39,368 bases of DNA from Devosia equisanguinis (lineage in GTDB: Bacteria; Pseudomonadota; Alphaproteobacteria; Rhizobiales; Hyphomicrobiaceae). Of the stretch, positions 9,024-18,068 are shown in pieces. Below the pieces are notes generated by a model. That model was not told the origin of the DNA and did no database searches. It worked only from the letters and a program-made list of their open reading frames with translations. Made by a program: the position numbers and the translations under genes. The DNA lies in contig CAMDBL010000012.1 of NCBI GenBank assembly GCA_945889015.1, positions 1 through 39,368 on the forward strand, read 5' to 3'. Position 1 is the first letter of the stretch. Every line of letters starts with the position of its first letter.

Positions 9024-10517
9024 TCAAACCCTGCCGCCCTCCGGCAATCCCGCCTTCAACGCCGCATCGAGGGCCGCGGGGCCCGCCCTGCGCGCCACGC
9101 TCTCCGGTACGACCCACAGCCGATAGTCGCTGGCCTTGATGCCGGCGGCGCAGGTGAGGCGAGGGCCGACCATATCGCAGGTCGGATCGGCGCGGACCTC
9201 GCGTGTCTCGCGGCGGTCGTGATGCATGATCTTCAGGTCGATCGGCTGCAGCATCGCCCTGACGGCGCCGAGATCCACGTTGCGGAACACGCAGCCGAGG
9301 CTGTTGTTACAGGCGCCCGCGCGCTTGCCGAGTGTGTTGAACGTGCCCAGCGCCTGCCAGCGGTTGACGTGACGGGCATCGGCCTCGGAGCCTTTGCTGA
9401 CATAGCAGTCGGGGCCGAGGCACAGCACGGGATCGGCGGTCTTGTTGGTGCGGCGGATGCCGCGATTGCCCGGTTGCATCAGGATCAGCACGGTGACGCG
9501 CGTTTCAGGCGCGACCCGCGGGGCAACGGCCGCCGGTGCAGTCGGCACGGCCGACGCCACGGTGGTTGGCGGCGGCGTGGCCGGTGGCGGCATCGTCGAG
9601 GGGGGCGCTGGAAGCAGTTCAGGTGGCGCCGCCCCGACCGGAGGAAACGGACGCTCCGGCGCGGCCGCAACCACGGAAGGTGGAGCGGCCGGGCTCGGCT
9701 GTTCCGGCTGCGGCACGGCCACATCAGCCGACCTCGATGGTGCCCATGCGCCCGACGGCGGCGGTGTGATCGCCGGCGCCGGCGCAGTGGAAGGGGCAGC
9801 GGCGTGATTGCTCTCGGACGGCGGCGGCTGCAGCACAGCTGCGCGGGCAGCCTGCTGCGCGGCGCGACGCTCCTGCGCCAGCTTCAGCTTCTCGGACAGG
9901 CGCCGGGCTTCCTCGGCGCGCGCGTCCTCCATCGCCACGCGGGCGGCATCGGCGGCCTTTGCCGCCTCGATCAGCCGCTCCGCGTCCGCCTCGCGATCGG
10001 CGGGTGTGCGTCGGTTGTCGAGATCCTGGGTTTCGAGTTCGGCGGCGATGGCGGCACGCTCGGCGTCGCGGCGGTCGACCTCGGCCTGCAGCGCGCGCTC
10101 CTCGGCCGCGCGCTCGGCCGCTTCGGCGCGGGCTCGCGTCAGCATGTCCTGCTCGTCGATGCGGGCCTGCAAGGACGCACGGCGGGCCGCATCGGCCCGC
10201 CGCTTGGCCTCAGCCGATTTACGCTTGGCATCGGCAGCGGCTTTCTGCGCGGCCTCCTGCTTCGCCTCGGCCTCGCGGCGGCGCGCTTGGGCGGTCTCGT
10301 CGGCCGTGCGGGTTCCGGGTGGTGCCGGGTCGGTCTTGGCCTCCTCGGCGAATTTCTGGGCGAGAGCGTGGGCATCCTTGTCGTCGGCGCGAACGGCGCC
10401 GGCCCCCCAGGCCACGCCCAGCAGCAGCGTCGCAGCCAACACTGCCAGAGAGGCCAGGAGACGGGTCGCGAGAGGGGCCGTGCTCGACCTCAGATGCCTT
10501 GGTCCATTCGTCTGCAT
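9024..10517 (-). CDS. Secreted coiled-coil/proline-rich protein of unknown function
   Basis: A 497-residue protein I do not recognise. Residues 1-44 look like a Sec signal peptide (hydrophobic 20-40, possible cleavage after AVRA). Residues 50-225 are an Ala/Glu/Arg-rich coiled coil without prolines. Residues 226-345 are extremely proline- and alanine-rich, like a periplasm- or wall-spanning spacer. Residues 346-497 form a globular domain with cysteines in CLGPDCY, ACNNSLGC, TCDM and LTC, suggesting two or three disulfides. The order is anchor, rod, spacer, then cysteine-rich head. It is the last gene of the minus-strand group containing queG, 108 bases after the epimerase gene. The first half of the gene is compositionally simple, so similarity searches should use only the C-terminal domain. 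Confidence 0.75.
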   Translation of the reverse strand: MQTNGPRHLRSSTAPLATRLLASLAVLAATLLLGVAWGAGAVRADDKDAHALAQKFAEEAKTDPAPPGTRTADETAQARRREAEAKQEAAQKAAADAKRKSAEAKRRADAARRASLQARIDEQDMLTRARAEAAERAAEERALQAEVDRRDAERAAIAAELETQDLDNRRTPADREADAERLIEAAKAADAARVAMEDARAEEARRLSEKLKLAQERRAAQQAARAAVLQPPPSESNHAAAPSTAPAPAITPPPSGAWAPSRSADVAVPQPEQPSPAAPPSVVAAAPERPFPPVGAAPPELLPAPPSTMPPPATPPPTTVASAVPTAPAAVAPRVAPETRVTVLILMQPGNRGIRRTNKTADPVLCLGPDCYVSKGSEADARHVNRWQALGTFNTLGKRAGACNNSLGCVFRNVDLGAVRAMLQPIDLKIMHHDRRETREVRADPTCDMVGPRLTCAAGIKASDYRLWVVPESVARRAGPAALDAALKAGLPEGGRV

Positions 10518-10625
10518 CTATCGTCACCAATCCGATCGGTCCCGCGGAAGCAAGTGCGGCGCGCGGGACGGCATGGCCCTGGGAGCCGAAGGAACCCGAG
10601 ACCGCCTGAACGCACCCTGAATGCC

Positions 10626-11540
10626 TCAAATTTCGGTCAAGATCTGGGCAAGGCCCTCGCGGAACGTCGGATAGGTGAGGATAACGCCGAGATCGCGCTT
10701 CAGCCGGGCGTTGTGAACGCGCTTCACTTCTGCATAGAAGCTCGCTCCCATCGGCGACAACCGAGCATCCGCGAAGGCGATCTCGGGCGGCGGCGGCAGC
10801 CCCATCAAGTCCGCTGCAAAGGCGATGACGTCCTGCGGCGGCGAGGGCTCGTCGTCGGTGACGTTGTAGACGCCGCCAGCCGATGGCTGCTCCAGCGCCG
10901 CGATGCTGGCCGAGGCGACATCCTCGACGTGGATGCGATTGAACACCTGTCCCGGCTTGACGATGCGCCGCGCGGTGCCGGCCTTCAGGTTGTCGATCGC
11001 GCTGCGGCCGGGACCGTAGATGCCGGCCAGGCGCAGGATGCTGGTGCGTTTGCCCGTGGCAGCGCCCAGCGCCAGCCACGCGCTCTCGGCATCGAGGCGG
11101 GCGCGGCTGCGCTCCGAGCCGGGATTGGCCGGGCTCGCCTCGTCGACCCAGGCCCCGCCCGTGTCGCCGTAGACCCCGATCGTGGAGAGATAGACGATCG
11201 CCTCCAGCCCGGGCGCGGCACGAATGTCGGCGGCGTGGTGGGCGAGGACGGGATCCAGCGCATCTCCAGGACTCTTCCCAGCCCGGCTCGCTCCCCGCAA
11301 GGCGGAAGGGAGAACCGGCGGCACGGAGACCAGCAGATGCGTGGCCGTCGAGAGCGCCGCGGTGATTTGGGAGCCGGGCGCTGTCCCGTCGAACACGACG
11401 GCGTCATATCCGGCAGCAATGACTTCGTTCGCGCCCTCGGCCGTCCGCGCCGTGCCCGTGATGCGCCAGCCACCAGCACTGAGGCGGCACGCAGCCGTGC
11501 GCGCGCTGTAGCCGAGACCGAAACAGAGGAGATGGGGCAT
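10626..11540 (-). CDS. NAD(P)-dependent epimerase/reductase, YeeZ-like SDR
   Basis: A 304-residue extended short-chain dehydrogenase/reductase. A glycine-rich nucleotide-binding turn FGLGYSA is at 7-13 and the active-site region YLSTIGVYGD at 117-126. Conserved downstream segments include LRLAGIYGPGRS and RIHVEDVA. It resembles the YeeZ/NAD-dependent epimerase group, whose substrate is unknown. Residues 77-96 form an Arg/Gly/Pro-rich insert that breaks the expected strand-loop spacing and is encoded by a partly palindromic sequence, described separately. Its ATG is 3 bases after the queG stop, so the two are co-transcribed and probably coupled. Confidence 0.82.
   Translation of the reverse strand: MPHLLCFGLGYSARTAACRLSAGGWRITGTARTAEGANEVIAAGYDAVVFDGTAPGSQITAALSTATHLLVSVPPVLPSALRGASRAGKSPGDALDPVLAHHAADIRAAPGLEAIVYLSTIGVYGDTGGAWVDEASPANPGSERSRARLDAESAWLALGAATGKRTSILRLAGIYGPGRSAIDNLKAGTARRIVKPGQVFNRIHVEDVASASIAALEQPSAGGVYNVTDDEPSPPQDVIAFAADLMGLPPPPEIAFADARLSPMGASFYAEVKRVHNARLKRDLGVILTYPTFREGLAQILTEI
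11253..11312 (-). repeat. Palindromic element inserted in frame in the epimerase gene
   Basis: In the gene's sense, CTCCCTTCCGC pairs imperfectly with GCGGGGAG, followed by an AGCCGGGCTGGG tail. This resembles the abundant intergenic palindromic repeats of alphaproteobacteria (CTCCC...GCGGGGAGAGG type). It adds about 20 residues to the epimerase without breaking the frame. The assignment rests on sequence appearance only. Confidence 0.4.
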
Positions 11541-11543
11541 GGC

Positions 11544-12668
11544 TCAATCCTCGATCGTCCATTCTGCACGCACGGCCGGATCTGCCTCGGCGGTCAATCC
11601 TCGCTCCCTCAGGTCTGCGATCCGGGCCGGCGAACCCAGTCGCCGCAAAGCCCAGATCGCCATGGCGCGGACCAAGGGGGATACGTCCGACACCAAACCC
11701 TCGATCAGTGGCAGCAGGCCCGCGTCACCCGAGTTGCCGGCGGCGATCAGGGCGTTGCGGACGACGCGGTCGCGGCCGGTGCGCTTGACCGGCGTACCGG
11801 CAAAGCGCGCGCGGAAACCGGCGTCGTCGAGTTGCAGCAACTCGGCCAGCGGCGGGTGATCGGTGCTGCCGGGGCGCGCGGAGAACCGGATCTCGCGTGC
11901 TGCTGCCGCGAACTTGTTCCACGGACAGACCGCGAGGCAATCATCGCAGCCGAACACGCGGTTGCCGATCGGACGGCGGAGCCCGACGGGAATATGCCCT
12001 TTGTGCTCGATCGTCAGGTAGGCGATGCAGCGGCGTGCGTCGAGTTGATAGGGGGCCGGAAAGGCATCCGTCGGACAGACGTCGAGGCAACGCCGGCAGC
12101 TGCCGCAAAGATCGGCCTCGGGCACGTCGGGCTCGATGACCGCCGTGGTCAGAATGGCGCCGAGGAACAGCCAGGAGCCGTGACGGCGCGAGACGAGATT
12201 GGTGTGCTTGCCTTGCCAGCCGAGCCCTGCCGCCGCGGCGAGCGGCTTCTCCATCAGCGGCGCGGTGTCGACGAAGACCTTCACGTCCGCCCCCGACGCG
12301 ACCACCAGTGCGCGCGCGATACGCTTCAGCCCGGACTTGACGATGTCGTGGTAGTCGCGGCCCTGAGCATAGCAAGAAATGGCGCCCTGGCCCGGCTTGC
12401 CGAGCACCGCCAGCGGATCGACTGCGGGCGCATAGCTCAAGCCCAGCATAACGATCGAGCGGACGTCGGGCCAGAGTGCGCTCGGATCACGCCGCCGCTC
12501 CTCGTGGGCCGCAAGCCAGTCCATGTCGCCATGCCGGCCTTCCGCGAGGAATTGCGTCAGCCGGTCCGCGGTGCCGGGCGGCAAGCGATCCGGCGCCGTC
12601 ACGCGCACGTCGTCGAAGCCGGCCTCCGCGGCTTCGCGATCGATCAGCGCTCTCAACGTCTCGCTCAC
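11544..12668 (-). CDS. queG: Epoxyqueuosine reductase QueG
   Basis: A 374-residue cobalamin- and Fe-S-dependent enzyme that performs the last step of queuosine synthesis, reducing epoxyqueuosine in tRNA. An N-terminal cobalamin-binding domain contains VDTAPLMEK with Asp134, the likely proton donor. Two [4Fe-4S] clusters are bound by Cys188, Cys191, Cys194 and Cys198, and by Cys214 with Cys241, Cys244 and Cys248 ([12 protein letters not shown]). A HEAT-like C-terminal region from about 290 contacts tRNA in known structures. The length matches the family. The start at 12668 is the first ATG of the conserved region. It is followed after 3 bases by the epimerase gene. Confidence 0.95.
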   Translation of the reverse strand: MSETLRALIDREAAEAGFDDVRVTAPDRLPPGTADRLTQFLAEGRHGDMDWLAAHEERRRDPSALWPDVRSIVMLGLSYAPAVDPLAVLGKPGQGAISCYAQGRDYHDIVKSGLKRIARALVVASGADVKVFVDTAPLMEKPLAAAAGLGWQGKHTNLVSRRHGSWLFLGAILTTAVIEPDVPEADLCGSCRRCLDVCPTDAFPAPYQLDARRCIAYLTIEHKGHIPVGLRRPIGNRVFGCDDCLAVCPWNKFAAAAREIRFSARPGSTDHPPLAELLQLDDAGFRARFAGTPVKRTGRDRVVRNALIAAGNSGDAGLLPLIEGLVSDVSPLVRAMAIWALRRLGSPARIADLRERGLTAEADPAVRAEWTIED

Positions 12669-12748
12669 GCCCGACCGGCTCCAGACTGTACGCCCTCCGC
12701 GTCTCTATACGCGCAAAGCCGTCCGGAATGGAGCCGTCATGCCGTGCT

Positions 12749-13663
12749 TCAGCGCGCAGGCTTCGCCGGGACAACGCGGGTCGACCAGCCGCCGACCGCG
12801 GTGCCGGGCATCACGCCGGCGGTGATGGCGCCGGCCTGGGTGGACGGCTTCTGAGGCGTGGCCTTCACCATCTGCCGCATCAGGGTGCTGTTGGCGGAGG
12901 CATCGGTCGGGCTGTCGAGCGAGGCCAGCTGCTTGGCCTCGTCGTGCCGCCCCTGCACGCCGAGCACCAGAGCCAGGTTCTGGCGGATCTTGGCCGCGTG
13001 CGGTCCGTCGTTGGCGGAGGCCTGCCGCAGCAGCTCCTCGGCCTTCTGAGGCTCACCGCTCATCGTGTAGGCGAGCGCCAGGTTGTTCAGCACCGAGGGC
13101 TCGTTGCTGGAGAGCCTGAGCGCCTTCTCGTAGAATGGGATCGCCTCGGCGTACTTGCCCTGCTTGGCCATCACCGTGCCGCGCGCGGACACGACACGCC
13201 AATCAGGAGCGGCCGGATCGTCGGCCCCCTGCAGCACCTGCTGGGCGACGTTGGTCTGGTCGAGTTCGAGCGCGAGGCGACCGTACTCGGAGGCGAGCTT
13301 GCGGTCCTGGCCGTGATACATGGCCGCTTGCTGCAGCACTTGCAGCGCCTCACCCTTCTGTCCCGCGGCCTTCAGGTTGCGGGCATAGTTCAAGGCAGCG
13401 TCGAGGTCGCTCGGCTTGTCGCGGGCCTGCTTGCCCCAATAGGCGAGCGCCTTGTCGAGCTCGGTCTTGGGCGGGCCAGCCTTGTCCGACGCGGTGGCGC
13501 CGGTCTCGGTCTGTGTGAGCGAGGCCTGCTCGCCGAGCTGGTTGAAGCTGCCGACCTGGGCACAGGCGCCGAGCATCAAGCTCGCGGCCACGGCAGCCAG
13601 CAAACCGCCCCGCGGACGCGTCTGCCGGGCTCCAGAGAACACACACGCAGCGCGATCCGACAT
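12749..13663 (-). CDS. TPR-repeat lipoprotein (TadD-like)
   Basis: A 304-residue outer-membrane lipoprotein candidate. The signal sequence ends in the lipobox LGAC with the lipidated Cys34. A linker is followed by several tetratricopeptide repeats between about 70 and 245 (for example ALNYARNLKAAGQKGEALQ, and VLNNLALAYTMSGEPQKAEE). The tail is Ala/Pro/Thr-rich. The layout matches TadD, the pilotin-like TPR lipoprotein of Flp/Tad pilus systems, but no other tad gene is nearby, so a general scaffold role is equally possible. The ATG at 13663 has an excellent GGAAGGAGTG ribosome-binding site. The open frame continues 51 codons upstream but that part is not convincing. Confidence 0.82.
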   Translation of the reverse strand: MSDRAACVFSGARQTRPRGGLLAAVAASLMLGACAQVGSFNQLGEQASLTQTETGATASDKAGPPKTELDKALAYWGKQARDKPSDLDAALNYARNLKAAGQKGEALQVLQQAAMYHGQDRKLASEYGRLALELDQTNVAQQVLQGADDPAAPDWRVVSARGTVMAKQGKYAEAIPFYEKALRLSSNEPSVLNNLALAYTMSGEPQKAEELLRQASANDGPHAAKIRQNLALVLGVQGRHDEAKQLASLDSPTDASANSTLMRQMVKATPQKPSTQAGAITAGVMPGTAVGGWSTRVVPAKPAR

Positions 13664-13919
13664 GGTCTTCACTCCTTCCGGCGCTTGGCGCCGTTGATTC
13701 GCATCCCTGCCGTCAGTTTCCGGGACACAGGTCAATAAAAGTTTAATCCTTGCGGCAAAGATTTCCCGGCACCGGACAAACGGGCGCGGCCGGGATGCGG
13801 AAAGGTCCGAGGCCATTGTGTTTCAGGGCCGGCTCGCAATAATGCGGAACGATCAGCGCGACGCGGCACGCAGCGAGCCTCGATGGCGCTGGCGGCGCCC
13901 CAGCCACCGGAACCAAGCC

Positions 13920-15365
13920 ATGTTGACGCTCGCCGACCCGAAGGACCTCTACGCCGCAGCCGACCAGCCCGTTCCCGGCGGACCGAGCGTACCGATCCAC
14001 CTCGTCGGCGATCGCGCGCCGATGGAGGCGCTCGCCCACCTCGCACCCGAGCAACGGCGCTGGCTCGAGACCCAACGCTTCAACGGCGCGGCGAAAAAGC
14101 ACGTGCTGGTTCCAGCTCTCGACGGCAGCCTCGCCGCCGTCGTGCTCGGCATCGGCGGTGGCGCGGGCGATCCTTGCGGCCCGGCGGGCCTGCTCGTCGG
14201 CGGGCTCGCCGCGTCGCTTCCGCCCGGCACCTATCACCTCGCGGGCGATCGCGCCGATTGCGCCGATGCGGCTCTGGCGTGGGGGCTCGGCGGCTACCGC
14301 TTCCGCCGCTACAAGACCAGCGTCGGCAACGGTGAGCCCGGTGCCCGATTGCGGCTCGACATGGCCCATCGAGCCAGCACGCTCGCCGCCGTCGAAGCGA
14401 TCTGGCTCGGCCGCGACCTGATCAACACGCCCGCCGAGGACATGAGCCCGGCCGAGCTCGAAGCCGCCGCCCGCACCCTCGCCGAGCGCCACGGCGCCAG
14501 CGTCACCTCGATCGTCGGCGACGCCCTGCTGACCGAGAACTTCCCGATGATCCACGCGGTCGGCCGCGCCAGCACGCGACCGCCGCGGCTGATCGATCTC
14601 ACATGGCGCAAGCCGGGTGGCCGCAACGACGCGCCGCGCGTGACGCTGGTCGGCAAGGGCATCACCTTCGACACCGGCGGCCTCGACATCAAGCCGGCCT
14701 CCTCGATGCTGCTGATGAAGAAGGACATGGGCGGAGCCGCCACCGCGCTGGCGCTCGGCCACATGATCATGTCGGCCGCCCTCGACGTTCGACTGCGCAT
14801 CCTCGTGCCGTCGGCCGACAATGCCATCGCCGGCAACGCATTCCGCCCCGGCGACGTGCTGAGAAGCCGCTCGGGCAAAACCGTCGAGATCGGCAACACC
14901 GATGCGGAGGGGCGGCTGGTACTGGCCGACGCGCTGACGCTCGCCGACGAGGAGGCGCCCGATACGCTCGCCACCTTCGCGACGCTGACCGGGGCCGCCC
15001 GCGTAGCGCTCGGACCGGAGCTGCCGGCGATGTATGCGACCAGCGATGCCTTCGCCGCCGAGATCCGAGCCCACGGCGAGCGGATCGGCGATCCGGTCTG
15101 GCAAATGCCCTTCTGGCCGGGCTACGAGCGCTCGCTCGACAGCGACATCGCCGACGTGAACCACATCGCCGACATGCCGTTCGCCGGCTCGATCACCGCG
15201 GCGCTGTTCCTCAAGCGGTTCGTGCAAAAGGCTGGTCGCTTCGCCCATTTCGATATTTTCGCCTGGCGGCCGTCGGCCCGCTCGCTCGGTCCCAAGGGCG
15301 GCGAGGTGCAGGTCGCCCGTGCGCTGATGGCGACGCTCGCGACGGCGGCGCGCACCAACGGTTGA
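13920..15365 (+). CDS. M17 leucyl aminopeptidase family protein
   Basis: A 481-residue cytosolic metallo-aminopeptidase that removes N-terminal residues from peptides. The catalytic domain has VGKGITFDTGG (Lys246, Asp251), KKDMGG (Asp269) and the M17 signature NTDAEGRL at 326-333 (Asp328, Glu330, Arg332), so all expected metal-binding and catalytic residues are present. The N-terminal domain is short and diverges from E. coli PepA. The ATG at 13920 precedes a plausible N-terminus; the open frame starts 34 codons earlier with low-complexity Arg-rich sequence. It is transcribed divergently from the TPR lipoprotein gene and is followed 9 bases later by an NlpC/P60 gene, so the two probably form an operon for peptide or muropeptide turnover. 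Confidence 0.92.
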   Translation: MLTLADPKDLYAAADQPVPGGPSVPIHLVGDRAPMEALAHLAPEQRRWLETQRFNGAAKKHVLVPALDGSLAAVVLGIGGGAGDPCGPAGLLVGGLAASLPPGTYHLAGDRADCADAALAWGLGGYRFRRYKTSVGNGEPGARLRLDMAHRASTLAAVEAIWLGRDLINTPAEDMSPAELEAAARTLAERHGASVTSIVGDALLTENFPMIHAVGRASTRPPRLIDLTWRKPGGRNDAPRVTLVGKGITFDTGGLDIKPASSMLLMKKDMGGAATALALGHMIMSAALDVRLRILVPSADNAIAGNAFRPGDVLRSRSGKTVEIGNTDAEGRLVLADALTLADEEAPDTLATFATLTGAARVALGPELPAMYATSDAFAAEIRAHGERIGDPVWQMPFWPGYERSLDSDIADVNHIADMPFAGSITAALFLKRFVQKAGRFAHFDIFAWRPSARSLGPKGGEVQVARALMATLATAARTNG

Positions 15366-15374
15366 GGAGCCCCG

Positions 15375-16253
15375 ATGCCGGCCGAGATCCCACACCCCGA
15401 CCGTCGCCGGAACGCCTGGCGCGACGATCTCGCCGCCGATGCACTGCGCGGGGTCGTGACCGTGCCGCGCTACGTGGCCGGCACGTCGTGCCAGGTGATC
15501 ACGTCGTCGGCACCGCTGAGGCGCCAGCCGCGAGCCGACGCCGCGCTCGACACCGAGGCGCTGATGGGCGAGGTCGTCAACGTGCTGGAAATTTGCGACG
15601 GCTGGGCCTGGGGACAGCTCGCCCGCGACGGCTATGTCGGCTATCTGCCGGCTTTCACACTGAGCGAGCGTGTCGCCGCGCCGACCCATCGCATCGTGGT
15701 GCCGGCGACGCTGGTGTTTCCTGCCGAAGACATCAAGACGCCACCTCTGACCCAGCTCAGCCTCAACGCCGAGATAACGGTCGAAAGTACGGGCGAGCGG
15801 CTGTCCAGGCTCGCGTCCGGCGGCTTCGTGCCATCACCCCACATCGCCACGATCGACGCCGCCGCAAGAGACTTCGTCACCGTCGCCGAGCAGTTCCTCG
15901 GCACGCCCTACCTGTGGGGTGGCAAGACCCGCGCCGGCCTCGACTGCTCGGGCCTTGTGCAAATCTCGCTGCAGGCCGCCGGCATCGCCGCGCCGCGCGA
16001 CAGCGACATGCAAGCAAGCGAGGTCGGCGATCCGCTCGATCCCGGCGCCTCGCTCGGCGGCCTGCGCCGCGGCGACCTCGTGTGCTGGAAGGGGCACGTC
16101 GGCATCATCGCTGGCGCCGGCACGCTGCTGCACGCCAACGCCCATCACATGGCCGTCGCGCGCGAACAGCTCGGCGAGGCGATCACCCGCATCGCCGCCA
16201 CCTCCGGCGCACAGCCGAGCGCCTGTCGCCGGCTACCGCGCCTCGGCGGCTGA
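15375..16253 (+). CDS. NlpC/P60-family cysteine peptidase with SH3-like domain
   Basis: A 292-residue putative cell-wall hydrolase, probably an endopeptidase cutting stem-peptide bonds in murein peptides. An SH3-like module spans about 38-100. The NlpC/P60 domain from about 165 has nucleophile Cys191 in GLDCSGLVQ, His241 in GHVGII and a third polar residue at His253 or His257. No signal peptide or membrane segment is evident, so it may act on imported muropeptides in the cytoplasm, like dipeptidyl-peptidase VI relatives. GAGGAG lies just upstream of the ATG. It sits 9 bases after the aminopeptidase gene, a common pairing that fits sequential degradation of recycled peptides. Confidence 0.9.
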   Translation: MPAEIPHPDRRRNAWRDDLAADALRGVVTVPRYVAGTSCQVITSSAPLRRQPRADAALDTEALMGEVVNVLEICDGWAWGQLARDGYVGYLPAFTLSERVAAPTHRIVVPATLVFPAEDIKTPPLTQLSLNAEITVESTGERLSRLASGGFVPSPHIATIDAAARDFVTVAEQFLGTPYLWGGKTRAGLDCSGLVQISLQAAGIAAPRDSDMQASEVGDPLDPGASLGGLRRGDLVCWKGHVGIIAGAGTLLHANAHHMAVAREQLGEAITRIAATSGAQPSACRRLPRLGG

Positions 16254-16343
16254 AACCAACCCTGAACCCACGATGGGGCTTGCGCGGCGGCGGGGTTGAC
16301 ACGACAGTCGCCCCGCCAGCCGTTGCGCAAAGGACCAACCGAC

Positions 16344-16667
16344 TTGGACCGACATAACGACAACCCGCCGCGCCCCCTGAACGACGCCGAGGCCGCCCAC
16401 GTCCGCACCTGGCAACGCCGGATGTATGCCTATTTCGGACTGGCCATGATGGTGATCTTCGGCCTGTACGTCGCGGCTGGAAAGTACGGCGACAGTCCGA
16501 CCGCGCGCTGGCTCGTGCTGGGAGGCGTCGCTTTGCTGGTTGTGGCGGCGACGTTCGTGCAGTTCTCGGGACGCTGCCCGCGCTGCAATGCCTACCTCGG
16601 CCGTCAGGCTCGCCTCGTGCTGCCGTCCAAGTGCCGCGTCTGTGGCGTCGAGTTCCCAAGGCCTTGA
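16344..16667 (+). CDS. Small membrane protein with C-terminal zinc ribbon
   Basis: A 107-residue protein. After a charged N-terminus with an aromatic stretch (RRMYAYFGLAMMVIFGLYV) there are two membrane helices at about 31-48 and 57-75. A short cytoplasmic tail follows with two CxxC pairs (CPRC and CRVC), likely binding zinc. I do not recognise a named family. The TTG at 16344 is chosen because AGGA lies about 10 bases upstream; an earlier in-frame TTG at 16296 is the alternative. It is on the same strand as the NlpC/P60 gene, 90 bases downstream. Confidence 0.65.
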   Translation: MDRHNDNPPRPLNDAEAAHVRTWQRRMYAYFGLAMMVIFGLYVAAGKYGDSPTARWLVLGGVALLVVAATFVQFSGRCPRCNAYLGRQARLVLPSKCRVCGVEFPRP

Positions 16668-16771
16668 GAACGTAGGCAATCGCGCCGACCAGTTCAGGCC
16701 GGCGCTGCATCCCATTGCCCGCCTGCCCGCGGCGGCGCATTGTGAGCCAAACGCCAAACGAGGGACATGGG

Positions 16772-17917
16772 ATGAAACGCTCCACCGACCGCTTCCTGAC
16801 GACGCACACCGGCAGCCTGCCGCGGCCAGCCGATCTCGTGACCATGATGTACGCGAAGGAGAGCGGCGTCCCCGTCGAGCCGAAGGCGCTCGGCGCCCGC
16901 ATCAAGGCCGCCGTCGCCGAGGTTGTGGAAAAGCAAGTCGCGGCCGGCGTCGATCTCGTCAACGACGGCGAGATGTCGAAGCCATCCTACGCCACCTACA
17001 TCAAGGACCGCCTCGACGGCTTCGGCGGCACCGGCAATACCTTCCACTATCAGGATCTCGACGAGTTCCCGAGTCTGCGCGATCGCGTCTTCGGCGACCC
17101 CGGCCGCTCGCGCCGCAAGACGCCGGCCTGCAACGCGCCGATCAAGGTGCGCGACCACGCGGCCGCCGTGACCGACGTCGCCAATCTCACCGCCGCCCTG
17201 AAGGGCAAGAAGGACGTCGAGGGCTTCATGAGCGCGGCCTCGCCCGGCGTCGTGTCGCTGTTCTTCCGCAACGATCATTACAAGGACCACGAGACCTATT
17301 TGTACGCCATCGCCGACGCGATGCGCGAGGAGTATGAGGCCGTCGCCAAGGCCGGCTTCACGCTGCAGATCGATTGCCCCGATCTCGGCATGGGCCGGCA
17401 TATCCAGTATGCCGATCTCGACATGAAGGAGTTCCGCAAACGGATCGCCGTGCATGTCGAGGCGCTGAATCATGCGACGAGCAACATCCCCGTCGAGCAG
17501 CTGCGGATGCACCTGTGCTGGGGCAACTACGAGGGCCCCCATCACTGCGATGTGCCGCTCGCCGACATCGTCGACATCGTGTTCAAGGCCAGGCCGCACG
17601 CGATCTCGCTGGAGGCGGCCAACCCTCGACACGCGCACGAGTACACGCTGTTCGAGACGGTCAAGCTGCCCGAGGGCAAGGTGCTGATTCCCGGCGTGCT
17701 CGAGTCCAAGTCGAACTTCATCGAGCACCCCGAGTTGATCGCGCAGCGGATCGGCCGCTACGCCGATCTCGTCGGCCGCGAGAACGTCGTCGCGGGCTCC
17801 GATTGCGGCTATGGCACCTGGGTCGGCCAGGCAGCCGTCGACCCCGACGTGGTCTGGGCCAAGCTCGCGGCGATGGCCGAAGGCGCGCGGATCGCCAGCC
17901 GCAAATACTGGAAGTGA
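16772..17917 (+). CDS. Cobalamin-independent methionine synthase-like (MetE C-terminal type) methyltransferase
   Basis: A 381-residue protein equal to the catalytic C-terminal barrel of MetE, without the N-terminal half found in full-length MetE (about 750 residues). It begins with the typical THTGSLPRP and has DLVNDGE at 61-67. Zinc-site residues match the MetE pattern: His247 and Cys249 (HLCWGN), Glu281 and Cys345 (GSDCGYG). The family includes archaeal-type short methionine synthases and alkylthiol transferases, so a methyl- or alkyl-transfer to a thiol is expected. The donor and acceptor are not predictable. The ATG at 16772 has GAGGGA upstream. It lies upstream of a TRAP transporter on the same strand, but a hairpin and a separate sigma-54 promoter lie between, so it is probably its own unit. 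Confidence 0.85.
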   Translation: MKRSTDRFLTTHTGSLPRPADLVTMMYAKESGVPVEPKALGARIKAAVAEVVEKQVAAGVDLVNDGEMSKPSYATYIKDRLDGFGGTGNTFHYQDLDEFPSLRDRVFGDPGRSRRKTPACNAPIKVRDHAAAVTDVANLTAALKGKKDVEGFMSAASPGVVSLFFRNDHYKDHETYLYAIADAMREEYEAVAKAGFTLQIDCPDLGMGRHIQYADLDMKEFRKRIAVHVEALNHATSNIPVEQLRMHLCWGNYEGPHHCDVPLADIVDIVFKARPHAISLEAANPRHAHEYTLFETVKLPEGKVLIPGVLESKSNFIEHPELIAQRIGRYADLVGRENVVAGSDCGYGTWVGQAAVDPDVVWAKLAAMAEGARIASRKYWK

Positions 17918-17948
17918 CGCAGGCTCGAAACAGCGTAGCCGTCCCGAT

Positions 17949-17985
17949 GGGCACCTGCTGAAATGCTGGGCAATGGCAGGTGCCC
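17949..17985 (+). promoter_or_regulatory. 10-bp inverted repeat: activator site or terminator
   Basis: GGGCACCTGC and its exact complement GCAGGTGCCC are separated by 17 bases. The repeat lies 31 bases after the methyltransferase stop and about 84 bases upstream of the sigma-54 -24 element. It lacks a following T-run (GGTTCTTG follows), which weakens a terminator reading. Its distance from the sigma-54 promoter suits an upstream activating site for an enhancer-binding protein. Both roles are possible. Confidence 0.5.
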
Positions 17986-18068
17986 GGTTCTTGTGCGCAT
18001 GCCTTCAATTCAGACTCGCCTATTCGACTGCACCCATGAAACATAACGTCATTTCAACATATTAACGA

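Noticed and set aside
8598-12854. A 1418-codon open frame on the plus strand
   Set aside because: It runs antisense through five well-supported genes, is Arg/Gly/Ala-rich and shows no domain. Long antisense frames are expected in G+C-rich DNA.
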